From contig JAGKWO010000032.1 of assembly GCA_021151835.1 (NCBI GenBank), forward strand, positions 1-57,469: a stretch of 57,469 nucleotides of DNA, written 5' to 3'. The notes beneath the pieces were generated by a model. It was not told the origin of the DNA. It saw only the letters and a program-made list of their open reading frames with translations, and did no database searches. Of the stretch, positions 47,596 through 56,453 are shown in pieces. Made by a program: the position numbers and the translations under genes. Within the stretch, counting starts at the first letter, position 1; every line of letters begins with the position of its first letter. The DNA comes from Gammaproteobacteria bacterium. Lineage in GTDB: Bacteria; Pseudomonadota; Gammaproteobacteria; Pseudomonadales; Cellvibrionaceae.

Positions 47596-50463
47596 TTATT
47601 GCTCGCTGTTATGTTTACTCAGGCGTGGGTCATTCAGTGGCCTGCTAATTTGGCGAGGATTATGATCTACGTTGGGCGGCAAGCTGGTATCAAGTGCACG
47701 CGACGACTGGCTTTCTATTGTTTCAGTAATAATACTGATTTTGCCAATAGGTTTTGGTGAATTGCGAGGGTCATTGCCTGCTCTGGTTGGTGTGATGTTG
47801 ACTTCAGTTACCGTTTGGCGTTCAGTCGTTTCTATCGTTACTTCCGCTGCTTCGGTCTTTGTCGTTTCAATAGCGCCCACCATAATTGCTTCAGGCTCGG
47901 ACCATGCAGAGGCTTGAGCTTCAACAGGCTCGGTTACCACTGATTGGGGTGCTTCTACTTCAGTGGCTTCTTCCAAATGTTTTACTGGATGAACGCTGAT
48001 TGGTTTGTTGGTTTTTTCTGGTTCTTCAGCAGCTATCGAAACAGTTTCAGTTGTTGCAACATCCACTATTGTTTTTTGCTCAGGGTTTGGCTCGGTAACG
48101 GCTTCATCGGGTGTGCTGTTCTCGGGCGATGCTTGCGCTTTGTTTGCTTGCGCTTGCTGGGCATGTTCGGCAATGGCCGCAGAAATTTGTTGTGCTAACT
48201 GGGCAGATTCGCTCAATGTAACAGGCTCTTGATTGCTGCTTGCGCCTTCTTGTATTTCCGCTCCCGAATTTTCGCCTTCTTCTCTACGATTACGACGACG
48301 TTGTTGAGAGCGTGTACGACGGCCGGCAGGACGCTTGGATGGTCTTTGGTCGTCACCTTCTTCGACAATTTCAGCGTCATTGAGGGTAATTGGAGTATCC
48401 TCTATTACACTCTCTTTGGTGGCTTGCTTGCGATTGTTGTCGCGCTCATTGCGCTGGTTGCGATTTCTGGGTTGGCGTGATTCTTCATCGCCATTCTGCG
48501 GATCGCGAGGTTGTTGGTCGCGGTTATTGCGCGATTTACGCTCATTCTGCTCGCGGTTGTTTTCGCGTTTTTCAAAATCTTTGTTTGAATCGCGTTTATC
48601 CTGGTCTCGCCCTGCTTTTTGCTCCTGGGCGTTGCGATGGTCCAGGTTGTCAAGGATTTCGCGATCCTCTTTGCGCTCTTTATCGCGGCGATTGCGGTTA
48701 TCGCGGCGATTGCGGTTGCCAGAATTGCGACGGGTATCGCGTCTATGTTCGCGTTTATTTTTACTGTCTTCGTTTTTATCGCTGCTGAAAATGCCAGCAA
48801 TAGAGCCCAGCAGGCGTGATAATAGTCCGGGTTTTTTGGTGGGTTCCGGCGCCGGTTGGCTTGGGCTGCTTGGTTGAACCAGGGGCTTGGGCGCGACGAA
48901 CGGTTTCGCGTTGATTTCTTCCTCTTCTTCCTTGGTTTCGTCGGTGTGGGCAACAATTTTATAGCTGGTTTCCAGTGTGCCCTCATCGTCATCGCGCAGG
49001 CGTTGCACTTCAAAGTGCGGCGTCATGAGTTCAGCGCTAGGCACAATTACCACACGTGTATTGTTGCGCGATTCAATGCTGGAAATGGTTTTGCGCTTTT
49101 CATTAAGCAAATAAGTTGCAACAGAAACCGGGCAGATTGCACGGATTTCGGCGCTGCGCTCTTTTTGGGCTTCATCTTCCACCAGGCGCAAAATCGATAG
49201 TGCCAATGAGCGTGTGCTACGAATGGTTCCTACGCCGTCACAGCGAGGGCATATTTTGGAATGGGTTTCACCAAGTGACGGACGCAGGCGCTGGCGCGAC
49301 ATTTCCATCAGGCCAAAGCGGGATATACGCCCGATTTGAACACGAGCCCGATCCATCATTAGTGCATCGCGAACCCGGTTTTCCACTTCCCGCTGGTTGC
49401 GCACCGGTTGCATATCGATAAAGTCGATAACAATCAGGCCGCCCATATCGCGCAGGCGCAATTGGCGGGCGATTTCATCGGCCGCTTCCAGATTGGTTTG
49501 CAGTGCGGTCTCCTCAATATCCCCACCTTTTGTTGCACGGGAGGAGTTGATATCGATAGCGACCAGAGCTTCAGTTGCATCAATAACGATTGAACCGCCG
49601 GACGGTAATTTCACTTCGCGTTGAAATGCTGTCTCGATTTGAGACTCAATTTGATAGCGATTGAATAGGGGGATGTCATCCTGGTAAAGCTTTACCTTGC
49701 TACGATAATTAGGCATTACTTGCTGGATAAATCCGGTTGCCAAATCAAAGGCTTCCCTGTTATCCACAATTACTTCGCCGACATCCTGACGAAGATAATC
49801 GCGAATTGCCCGGATGATGACGTTACTTTCCTGGAATAAGAAGGCGGGTGCGGCAGAGGTTTTGGCTGCATTGGCAATTGAATCCCACAGTTGCAGGAGA
49901 TAATTCAAGTCCCATTGCAGCTCTTCGGAGCTTCTGCCCACACCTGCGGTTCGAATAATGACTCCCATCCCGGCCGGAACTTCCACTTCGCCGAGGGCAT
50001 CTTTCAGTTCAGCACGATCTTCGCCTTCGATGCGACGTGAAATGCCGCCGGCGCGAGGGTTATTTGGCATAAGAACCAGATAGCGACCTGCAAGGCTGAT
50101 AAAAGTGGTAAGGGCTGCGCCTTTATTGCCGCGCTCTTCTTTATCGATCTGGACGATAACTTCTGTGCCTTCCTTGAGTACATCCTTAATTTTGATGCGG
50201 CCATCAAGGTCGCCAGGATTTCTGCTGAAATATTCGCGTGAGATTTCTTTTAAGGGGAGGAATCCATGGCGGCTACCGCCTTCATATTCAACGAAGGCAG
50301 CTTCAAGGCTGGGTTCTACTCGAGTAATGCGGCCTTTATAGATGTTGGATTTTTTTTGTTCGCGATTGCGGTTTTCTATATCAAGGTCATAAAGCCATTG
50401 GCCGTCGACCAGTGCTACGCGCAACTCTTCAGGTTGAGTTGCATTGATGAGCATTCTTTTCAT
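47596..50463 (-). CDS. rne: Ribonuclease E
   Basis: A 955-aa endoribonuclease and scaffold of the RNA degradosome. The N-terminal catalytic half (to about residue 510) has the S1 domain (NIYKGRITRVEPSLEAAFVEYEG), 5' sensor, DNase-I-like core (SIVIDATEALVAIDIN, LIVIDFIDM) and zinc-link CPRCDGVG near residue 405. An Arg-rich region follows (about 570-720: RREHRRDTRRN, GNRNRRDNRNRRD), then a long acidic Ala/Glu/Pro-rich tail. The start is ATG 50463. It is divergent from rluC across a 788-bp region that holds its leader. The family is autoregulated through the leader. Confidence 0.97.
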   Translation of the reverse strand: MKRMLINATQPEELRVALVDGQWLYDLDIENRNREQKKSNIYKGRITRVEPSLEAAFVEYEGGSRHGFLPLKEISREYFSRNPGDLDGRIKIKDVLKEGTEVIVQIDKEERGNKGAALTTFISLAGRYLVLMPNNPRAGGISRRIEGEDRAELKDALGEVEVPAGMGVIIRTAGVGRSSEELQWDLNYLLQLWDSIANAAKTSAAPAFLFQESNVIIRAIRDYLRQDVGEVIVDNREAFDLATGFIQQVMPNYRSKVKLYQDDIPLFNRYQIESQIETAFQREVKLPSGGSIVIDATEALVAIDINSSRATKGGDIEETALQTNLEAADEIARQLRLRDMGGLIVIDFIDMQPVRNQREVENRVRDALMMDRARVQIGRISRFGLMEMSRQRLRPSLGETHSKICPRCDGVGTIRSTRSLALSILRLVEDEAQKERSAEIRAICPVSVATYLLNEKRKTISSIESRNNTRVVIVPSAELMTPHFEVQRLRDDDEGTLETSYKIVAHTDETKEEEEEINAKPFVAPKPLVQPSSPSQPAPEPTKKPGLLSRLLGSIAGIFSSDKNEDSKNKREHRRDTRRNSGNRNRRDNRNRRDKERKEDREILDNLDHRNAQEQKAGRDQDKRDSNKDFEKRENNREQNERKSRNNRDQQPRDPQNGDEESRQPRNRNQRNERDNNRKQATKESVIEDTPITLNDAEIVEEGDDQRPSKRPAGRRTRSQQRRRNRREEGENSGAEIQEGASSNQEPVTLSESAQLAQQISAAIAEHAQQAQANKAQASPENSTPDEAVTEPNPEQKTIVDVATTETVSIAAEEPEKTNKPISVHPVKHLEEATEVEAPQSVVTEPVEAQASAWSEPEAIMVGAIETTKTEAAEVTIETTERQTVTEVNITPTRAGNDPRNSPKPIGKISIITETIESQSSRALDTSLPPNVDHNPRQISRPLNDPRLSKHNSEQ

Positions 50464-51251
50464 GTGTTACCTAATTGTCTTGTGAGGCGCTGGCCACGGT
50501 GACAATCAGTGTTAAGCAGAAAATGTTTTGCGCAACCTTGTGGACTATTACGCTACCCGTTGTTATTGGCGGGCTCGCACTAGCGGTTGGTGGGTTTTTT
50601 CCTTTGTATGGTGTCGGAGCGCTGCACAGCGGCTAACACCAATAGGGTCTCCCATTTGGCTCGTCTATCTACCGGTGGTTCCGGTTTCTATTTGTAGTTG
50701 GCAGATTGATTTTTAATCAGTTCTGCGCATGGTTGTTTGGTGTCGATCATTTTGATCGAGCCGACTTGCTGAATGAATGGATAACATATTCTTTTCAATC
50801 GGCTTCCATTGATTGGTATCGTCAACTGACTGGACCAGGCAATGATATTTGCAACCTGCTTGCTGTGGATTTTTTGGCGAAATCGCCGTTATCCAGAATT
50901 TACAAATAGATTCTAATGAGTTCAGCAAAACAAAAATCGTATTAACAATGAGTGCAACCAGGGTTGACGCGATTGTTAGGGTAGTTGGCCTTAATATGAT
51001 GCCGTCTACCATTGTCAGTGCTTTCAAGGATTTGTTATTGCTATCAATTACATGGTGCAAATCGCTAAATCCTTGCTGTCAGCGGTATTTCCTAGTGATG
51101 CGCCTATCATTGCGCGATCCGGAAACCAGCCTGTATCAGCCTCTGGACTATAGCAGCAATCCCCCAATGCGGCAATTAAATCAGTGATTTAGCCATTTTA
51201 TTGCCGGCACCGGTTTTGTTTTCATGGGGTAAATCGATGGTATGAGGTATC
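50464..51251. other. rne-rluC divergent intergenic region
   Basis: This 788-bp region has no credible gene; open frames on both strands (for example 50713-51060 minus and 50849-51187 plus) lack start signals and family resemblance. It holds the expected long rne 5' leader, including a GC-rich hairpin at 50610-50640, and the rluC promoter, which I could not pin down. The length fits an autoregulated rne leader. Confidence 0.6.
50610..50640 (-). ncRNA. Stable hairpin in the rne 5' leader
   Basis: A bulged stem-loop: GGTGT (50610-50614) pairs with ACACC (50636-50640). Inside it CGCTG pairs with CAGCG around a CA loop. It lies 147-177 nt upstream of the rne start. In E. coli hairpins in the rne leader mediate autoregulation; homology to those is not claimed. 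Confidence 0.4.
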
Positions 51252-52262
51252 ATGCCGGCCATGAAAACTTATGCTGAAAAACATCCTGATCAAATAGATG
51301 AGCCCACCGGTTCCGGTGTTAACTTTGTTGTTATTGATGATGACCAGGCAGGTCAGCGCCTCGATAACTTTCTTATTGCCCGGTTAAAAGGCGTTCCCAG
51401 GTCCAAGGTTTATAACGTTATTCGCAAAGGGGAGGTCAGGGTCAATAAGGGGCGGGTTAAGCCAGAGTATAAATTGATGGCTGGCGACTCGGTCAGGATA
51501 CCTCCGGTTCGGACTGCAGAGGCTGGTACTGAGGCAAAAGCAGGCCATCAGATGATGGCACTGCTTAATGCTTCGATATTGTATGAGGATGACGGTCTCC
51601 TGGTGATTAATAAGCCGCCGGGATTGGCTGTTCATGGTGGAAGCGGGGTTACCTTGGGATTGATTGAAACCCTTCGCCAGATGCGCCCTGAGGCACGTCA
51701 TCTGGAATTGGTCCATCGTCTTGATCGCGATACTTCCGGTTGCATTATGGTGGCTAAAAAGCGTAGTTATCTACGCCATTTGCAAGAGGCGTTGCGCGAA
51801 AAATCAGCAGGTGCCGGTGGTGTATTGAAAGTCTACCAGGCGCTGGTGTTGGGGGATTGGTCCAAGCGTTGCCATCAGATTAATGCGCCGCTGATGAAGT
51901 TTGAGGTTGCAGGCGGGGAGCGAATTGTCAAAGTCCATCCTGATGGAAAGCCCAGTTTGACGGAATTCGGGATTTTGAATCGTTATCAGGGTTTTACCTT
52001 GGTTGAGGCTCGTCCCATCACCGGGCGGACTCATCAAATTCGCGTTCACGCCCAATATGCCGGGCATAGTTTGGCGGGGGATGAAAAGTATGGTGACGAT
52101 GCCATTAACGAGGTCCTGCGCAATATTGGTTTGCGCCGTCTGTTCCTGCATGCTTCGTCTTTATCTTTCTATTTGCCTGATGCCGTGGAGTTGACCCGTG
52201 TCAATGCTCCCTTGCCGCCAGATTTGGCTGTGCCCTTGTCGAAGTTGGAAGTGAAAAACTGA
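51252..52262 (+). CDS. rluC: RluC 23S rRNA pseudouridine synthase
   Basis: Makes pseudouridines at 955, 2504 and 2580 of 23S rRNA in the family. It is 336 aa. An S4 RNA-binding domain (QRLDNFLIARLKGVPRSKVYNVIRKGEVRVN, about residues 35-65) precedes the synthase domain with catalytic Asp in HRLDRDTSGCIMVAKK. The ending RPITGRTHQIRVHA is conserved. ATG 51252 has GAGG 4 nt upstream; ATG 51261 is a possible alternative. The HAD gene follows 13 bp later on the same strand. Confidence 0.95.
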   Translation: MPAMKTYAEKHPDQIDEPTGSGVNFVVIDDDQAGQRLDNFLIARLKGVPRSKVYNVIRKGEVRVNKGRVKPEYKLMAGDSVRIPPVRTAEAGTEAKAGHQMMALLNASILYEDDGLLVINKPPGLAVHGGSGVTLGLIETLRQMRPEARHLELVHRLDRDTSGCIMVAKKRSYLRHLQEALREKSAGAGGVLKVYQALVLGDWSKRCHQINAPLMKFEVAGGERIVKVHPDGKPSLTEFGILNRYQGFTLVEARPITGRTHQIRVHAQYAGHSLAGDEKYGDDAINEVLRNIGLRRLFLHASSLSFYLPDAVELTRVNAPLPPDLAVPLSKLEVKN

Positions 52263-52275
52263 TTTGGAGTTGGTG

Positions 52276-52926
52276 GTGCTATTTATTTTTGATTGGGACG
52301 GTACCCTGAGTGATTCAAAGGCCAAAATCACTACAGCGATGCAACTGGCGGCGGAGGATTTAGGCTGGGTGCCACTGGGTGATCACCTTGTTCACAATAT
52401 TATTGGTCTTGGGCTACCTGAGGCGATCCAGCGGTTGTATCCCGATGTCTCTGCTGGTGACAGGCAACGCTTGCGCGAAGCCTATGCGGCGCGTTTTTTG
52501 ATGTTGGATGAAGCTCGTCCATCGGATTTTTTCCCGGGTGTTGCTGATACCCTGCGTCACTTGAAAGAGCAGGGGCATACATTAACTATTGCTACGGGCA
52601 AAAGTCGCAAAGGGCTGGATAGGATATTCGGTGTGTTGGGTCTGAGTGATTTTTTTCATGCTACCCGATGCGCGGATGAGACGGCCTCAAAACCTGATCC
52701 GTTAATGCTCCAGGAGCTGTTATCCCAGTTTGGTGCAGATCCGGAGGATGCGGTGATGATTGGTGATACTGAATATGATATGGAAATGGCAAAAAATATC
52801 GCTATGCCGAGAATTGCAGTAAGTTATGGTGCGCATCATGTGGATAGGTTGCATGTGTATGAGCCTGTGCTTTGCCTGGATCGATTTGATGAGTTGCTGT
52901 CATGGGAGCGGCTCAAGCAGGGTTAA
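52276..52926 (+). CDS. HAD-family hydrolase (Gph-like)
   Basis: A 216-aa phosphatase of the phosphoglycolate-phosphatase type. HAD motif I is FIFDWDGTLSDSK, motif II TIATGKSRKG, motif III with Lys in DETASKPDPLM and motif IV GDTEYDMEMAKN. It starts at GTG 52276, 6 nt after GGAG; a TTG at 52264 is in frame but lies on the ribosome-binding site. It follows rluC as in other gammaproteobacteria. The substrate may be phosphoglycolate or a pyrimidine nucleotide. Confidence 0.9.
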   Translation: MLFIFDWDGTLSDSKAKITTAMQLAAEDLGWVPLGDHLVHNIIGLGLPEAIQRLYPDVSAGDRQRLREAYAARFLMLDEARPSDFFPGVADTLRHLKEQGHTLTIATGKSRKGLDRIFGVLGLSDFFHATRCADETASKPDPLMLQELLSQFGADPEDAVMIGDTEYDMEMAKNIAMPRIAVSYGAHHVDRLHVYEPVLCLDRFDELLSWERLKQG

Positions 52927-52939
52927 TAAGTTCTGTTTT

Positions 52940-53536
52940 TTATCTGTTGATGCCGAGCGGGTCAGCGCCTTCATTTATAAGCATGTTTACCAACTGGATC
53001 AGGGGGAGTCCTACAAGTGTGTTTGGATCTTCACCCTCCATTCCTTCAAATAGACAGATTCCAAGCCCTTCGGATTTAAAGCTGCCAGCGCAATCGTAGG
53101 GTTGCTCTCTTCTTAAATAGTTTTCTATTTGTGCTCCCGTAAGGTGACGAAATTTTATTATGTATTTATCCATTGTCAGTTGTGATTGATGGGTTTTGCT
53201 GTTGTGCAGGCAAAGGCTTGTTAAAAACTCGACCTTTTTGCCGCTGAAGGCGGTTAATTGTTCTACAGCGGCTTCATGTGTATGGGGTTTTCCAATAATC
53301 TGATTGTTTAGTGTGGCAATCTGGTCTGACCCAATAATCAGGTGTTGCGGGAAGGTGGTTGCCAGTGCAGTAGCTTTTTGCTTTGCCAGGCGAAGTACCA
53401 ATTGCTCCGGTGTTTCATGCTTATCTGGTGTTTCATCAATGTCGGGCGATGCGCAGATAAAATCCATCCCCAGTTTCTGGAGAAGTTGGCGGCGGTATGG
53501 GGAGCTGGATGCCAGCACTAATTTGGTGGAAGTCAT
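52940..53536 (-). CDS. Maf-type nucleotide pyrophosphatase (YceF-like)
   Basis: A 198-aa Maf protein. The family hydrolyses non-canonical nucleotides, and the YceF subgroup prefers m7GTP. The N-terminal motif is LVLASSSPYRRQLLQKLG; further motifs are GSDQIATLNN, GKPHTHEAAVEQL and the final DPNTLVGLP. It starts at ATG 53536, with the TTG at 53551 less likely. It is convergent with the HAD gene and divergent from yceD. Confidence 0.93.
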   Translation of the reverse strand: MTSTKLVLASSSPYRRQLLQKLGMDFICASPDIDETPDKHETPEQLVLRLAKQKATALATTFPQHLIIGSDQIATLNNQIIGKPHTHEAAVEQLTAFSGKKVEFLTSLCLHNSKTHQSQLTMDKYIIKFRHLTGAQIENYLRREQPYDCAGSFKSEGLGICLFEGMEGEDPNTLVGLPLIQLVNMLINEGADPLGINR

Positions 53537-53630
53537 GCTATTTACACTCAAAAACGATTATGCGAAACACAAAATAAGGGGGAGATTCTACTCCTAACCA
53601 ACTAAATAGCGCTATTTGGCTAGTTTTTCT

Positions 53631-53659
53631 TTGACATGAATGGGCTATATCCCTATGAT
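53631..53659 (+). promoter_or_regulatory. Sigma-70 promoter of the yceD-rpmF-plsX-fab operon
   Basis: TTGACA (53631-53636), a 17-bp spacer, then TATGAT (53654-53659): nearly perfect. Transcription should start near 53666, about 3 nt before the yceD ATG at 53669. The GC-rich GCGCGC discriminator follows. Confidence 0.85.
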
Positions 53660-53668
53660 TGCGCGCTT

Positions 53669-54202
53669 ATGTTTAAGACCCCAATTCACAAGCCTCTGCC
53701 AAAGCAGGGAGATCCTCGAAAATTCGCCCAGCAGGGTGTGACTTTAGAGGGTTTTATCCCCGTTGTTGAGCTGCCGCGTATTGTAGATGCGACGGAAAGT
53801 TCGGCGGGCGAGGTGCAAGTTCATCTTGAATTTAAAATCAGTGAAGAAGGTAAGCGGGCTGTTACCGGTCATGCTTCGGCTAATCTGGCGTTAGTGTGCC
53901 AGCGTTGCCTTGAGCCGGTTACTGTTCCGGTTGAGAGTGATATTTCACTGGCAATTGTATGGGATGAAGAGGCTGCCAGGGCATTGCCCCAGCATTTTGA
54001 TCCCTGGATTACCGGTGAGGGTATGGCAGATCTTTACGATATGATCGAAGAAGAGCTGTTGTTGAGTTTGCCTGCAGTTGCTTATCACGAAGAATCTTGT
54101 GTCGATAGCAAGCTTTATTCAAGTGGTAAGCCGGTTGAGGCAAAAAAAGAGAAAAACCCATTTCAAGTGTTGGAGCAACTTAAGAGCTCGCCGAAATCCT
54201 GA
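53669..54202 (+). CDS. yceD: YceD (DUF177) 23S rRNA accumulation protein
   Basis: A 177-aa conserved protein linked to 23S rRNA accumulation or processing. The zinc-like CxxC is in LALVCQRCLEPVTVPV, and the C-terminal NPFQVLEQLK is the family ending. ATG 53669 (MFKTPIHKP) aligns with other YceD N-termini. The ATG at 53636 lies on the -35 element and can be dismissed. With the promoter so close, the transcript may be leaderless or have only a few leader bases. It is followed by rpmF 40 bp later. Confidence 0.92.
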   Translation: MFKTPIHKPLPKQGDPRKFAQQGVTLEGFIPVVELPRIVDATESSAGEVQVHLEFKISEEGKRAVTGHASANLALVCQRCLEPVTVPVESDISLAIVWDEEAARALPQHFDPWITGEGMADLYDMIEEELLLSLPAVAYHEESCVDSKLYSSGKPVEAKKEKNPFQVLEQLKSSPKS

Positions 54203-54242
54203 GGCGCCTCGGTTCCAATGAGTCAGTAAATAGGAGCTAACC

Positions 54243-54425
54243 ATGGCAGTTCAACAAAACAAAAAATCACGTTCAAAGCGCGATATGCGTCGTTCTCATG
54301 ATGCATTGACTGGTCCAACCTTGTCGGTTGATGCAACCAGTGGCGAAAAGCACCTGCGTCATCACGTAACTGCTGACGGTTTTTACCGTGGTCGTAAAGT
54401 GATTGATAAAGGTAGCGAAGAGTAA
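54243..54425 (+). CDS. rpmF: Ribosomal protein L32
   Basis: A 60-aa 50S subunit protein with the standard start MAVQQNKKSRSKRDMRRSHDAL and the C-terminal HHVTADGFYRGRKVI. TAGGAG stands 9 nt upstream. It is the second gene of the operon, before plsX, as in E. coli. It lacks the paired Cys knuckles of zinc-type L32, as usual in gammaproteobacteria. Confidence 0.97.
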   Translation: MAVQQNKKSRSKRDMRRSHDALTGPTLSVDATSGEKHLRHHVTADGFYRGRKVIDKGSEE

Positions 54426-54448
54426 TTTATTACTCCTGCGACACTACC

Positions 54449-55453
54449 TTGTCGGCAAGAATTCGAATAGCAGTTGATGCTATGAGCGGGGACTTAGGTC
54501 CCCGCGTTGCTATTGCAGCAGCGGAAAGTTTTGCAGCCCTCTATGCTGATGTTGAATTGATCCTTGTTGGTGATCAGCATCAGCTCCAGCCATTAATAAC
54601 CAAATCCCGCCATCTGCGCACCGCTCAAATAGAGCACGCTTCTGAAGTTGTCTCCATGAGTGATGATCCTTTGGTGTCACTGCGACAAAAAAAGAATTCC
54701 TCCATGTGGATTGCCCTGGAGCTCTTGCGAGAGGGTGGGGCGGATGCCTGCGTTAGTGCTGGAAACACCGGTGCGCTGTTGGCGATGGCCAAATATTTAA
54801 TAAAAACCTTTCCCGCTATCGAGCGTCCTGCAATTTGTAAATCCATGCCGGTGGCGAAAGGTTCTACCTATTTGCTGGATTTAGGGGCAAATATCAATTG
54901 CACGGCTTTGCACTTGCAGCAATTTGCGCTTATGGGCAGTGTGTTGGCCGAAATTGAGGGGGTCGATCATCCGCGTGTTGGACTGCTCAATATCGGCAGT
55001 GAAGCTCAAAAGGGCACGGAATTATTGCAGCAAGCCCAGGAGTTGCTGCGTGCTGATAGTCGTATTAATTATGTGGGATTTATTGAGTCTGACGGTATTT
55101 TTACGGGCAACGAGAATGTCATTGTGTGCGATGGTTTTCATGGCAACATTGCATTAAAAGCCAGTGAGGGCGTTGCGCGCTATATTTCCCAAAAAATTTC
55201 AACTACGTTACAGCGCAATTTTTTCAATAGATGTTTGGCAGTGCTATCTATGCCGCTATTTACGCAATTGCGCGAAGAATTAAATCCATCTTTGTATAAC
55301 GGCGCCAGCTTTTTAGGGTTGCAAAAAACGGTGATAAAAAGCCATGGTGGCGCAGACCGTAAAGCATTTATGCAGGCGCTGATTGTGGCTCGCGAACAAG
55401 TAAAATTAAAAGTTCCCGAGCGTATTGCACAACAATTAAGTTCAACTAACTAA
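54449..55453 (+). CDS. plsX: PlsX phosphate acyltransferase
   Basis: Makes acyl-phosphate from acyl-ACP for membrane phospholipid synthesis. It is 334 aa. The N-terminus IRIAVDAMSGDLGPRVAI differs from the usual DAMGGD by a Ser. The middle has SAGNTGALLAMAKYLIKTFP and later FHGNIALKASEGVARY. It begins with TTG 54449, and no better start nearby fits the family N-terminus. The gap to rpmF is 23 bp. In E. coli fabH would come next; here fabD follows directly. Confidence 0.95.
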   Translation: MSARIRIAVDAMSGDLGPRVAIAAAESFAALYADVELILVGDQHQLQPLITKSRHLRTAQIEHASEVVSMSDDPLVSLRQKKNSSMWIALELLREGGADACVSAGNTGALLAMAKYLIKTFPAIERPAICKSMPVAKGSTYLLDLGANINCTALHLQQFALMGSVLAEIEGVDHPRVGLLNIGSEAQKGTELLQQAQELLRADSRINYVGFIESDGIFTGNENVIVCDGFHGNIALKASEGVARYISQKISTTLQRNFFNRCLAVLSMPLFTQLREELNPSLYNGASFLGLQKTVIKSHGGADRKAFMQALIVAREQVKLKVPERIAQQLSSTN

Positions 55454-55490
55454 CTTATTTTTTTAATCTTAAAACAGAAGCTAAACCTTT

Positions 55491-56429
55491 ATGACTAGTT
55501 CTCATCTCGCGTTTGTTTTTCCTGGTCAGGGATCTCAAAAAATTGGCATGTTGGCCGAGTTGGCTGCTGAATACCCGGTGGTTCAGCAAACCTTTGCAGA
55601 AGCCTCGGAAGTGTTAGGGTATGACCTTTGGGCATTGGTGCAAAATGGGGCCCAGGAGGAAATTAATTTAACTGAGCGGACCCAGCCGTTGTTGCTCACT
55701 GCCAGTGTTGCGGTGTTTCGTGTGTGGCAGGAGCGTAATGGTGCTGCACCCGCATTAATGACAGGGCATAGCCTTGGTGAATGGTCGGCACTGGTATGTG
55801 CCGGTGTTGTTGCTTTTAAGGATGCGGTGAAATTAGTGCAGCAACGCGGCAAATTTATGCAAGAAGCTGTGCCCGCTGGTCAGGGGGCAATGGCTGCCAT
55901 TATCGGTCTTGATGATGCGTTAATTATCGAGGCCTGTAAAAAAGCAGAGCAGGGTGAGGTTGTGTCTGCAGTAAATTTTAATTCTCCCGGACAAGTTGTT
56001 ATTGCCGGTGCGGCTGGTGCTGTTGAGCGCGCAAGCGCACTTTGTAAAGAGGCGGGGGCGAAGCGCGCATTACCATTACCTGTCAGTGCTCCGTTCCATA
56101 CCGAATTAATGCGCCCGGCGGCAGAGCGATTGGCTGAACAGATTACTAAAACTGTATTTTCTTCACCTTCGGTGCCGGTAGTACATAATGTTACTGCGAG
56201 TACTGAAAGCAATCCTGAGAAAATCAAAGCGTTAATGATTGAGCAAATTTACAGCCCGGTGCGTTGGGTGGAATGTGTTAATACAATGGTTGGAATGGGG
56301 ATTACCCTTACGTTGGAGTGCGGGCCGGGCAAAGTGTTATCGGGATTGAATAAGCGCATCAACTCGAATTTGAATGCAATTTCCGTTGAAAAACCGGAAG
56401 AATTGGTTTCAGCTTTAGCAAGCGTTTAA
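55491..56429 (+). CDS. fabD: Malonyl-CoA:ACP transacylase
   Basis: Loads malonyl onto ACP. It is 312 aa. The nucleophile is the Ser in TGHSLGEWSAL, the FPGQGSQKIGML motif is near the N-terminus, and the catalytic His lies in VSAPFHTELM. It is 37 bp after plsX and 24 bp before fabG in the same operon. Confidence 0.97.
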   Translation: MTSSHLAFVFPGQGSQKIGMLAELAAEYPVVQQTFAEASEVLGYDLWALVQNGAQEEINLTERTQPLLLTASVAVFRVWQERNGAAPALMTGHSLGEWSALVCAGVVAFKDAVKLVQQRGKFMQEAVPAGQGAMAAIIGLDDALIIEACKKAEQGEVVSAVNFNSPGQVVIAGAAGAVERASALCKEAGAKRALPLPVSAPFHTELMRPAAERLAEQITKTVFSSPSVPVVHNVTASTESNPEKIKALMIEQIYSPVRWVECVNTMVGMGITLTLECGPGKVLSGLNKRINSNLNAISVEKPEELVSALASV

Positions 56430-56453
56430 TATTAATTTATAGGATTAAATCTT

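Noticed and set aside
48335..48877. Long Arg/Ser-rich frames antisense to the RNase E C-terminal half
   Set aside because: They arise from the repetitive Arg, Asn and Asp codons of the disordered tail of RNase E on the other strand.
50713..51187. Open frames on both strands in the rne-rluC gap
   Set aside because: No start signals, no recognisable domains and overlapping each other; the gap is better read as leader and promoter.
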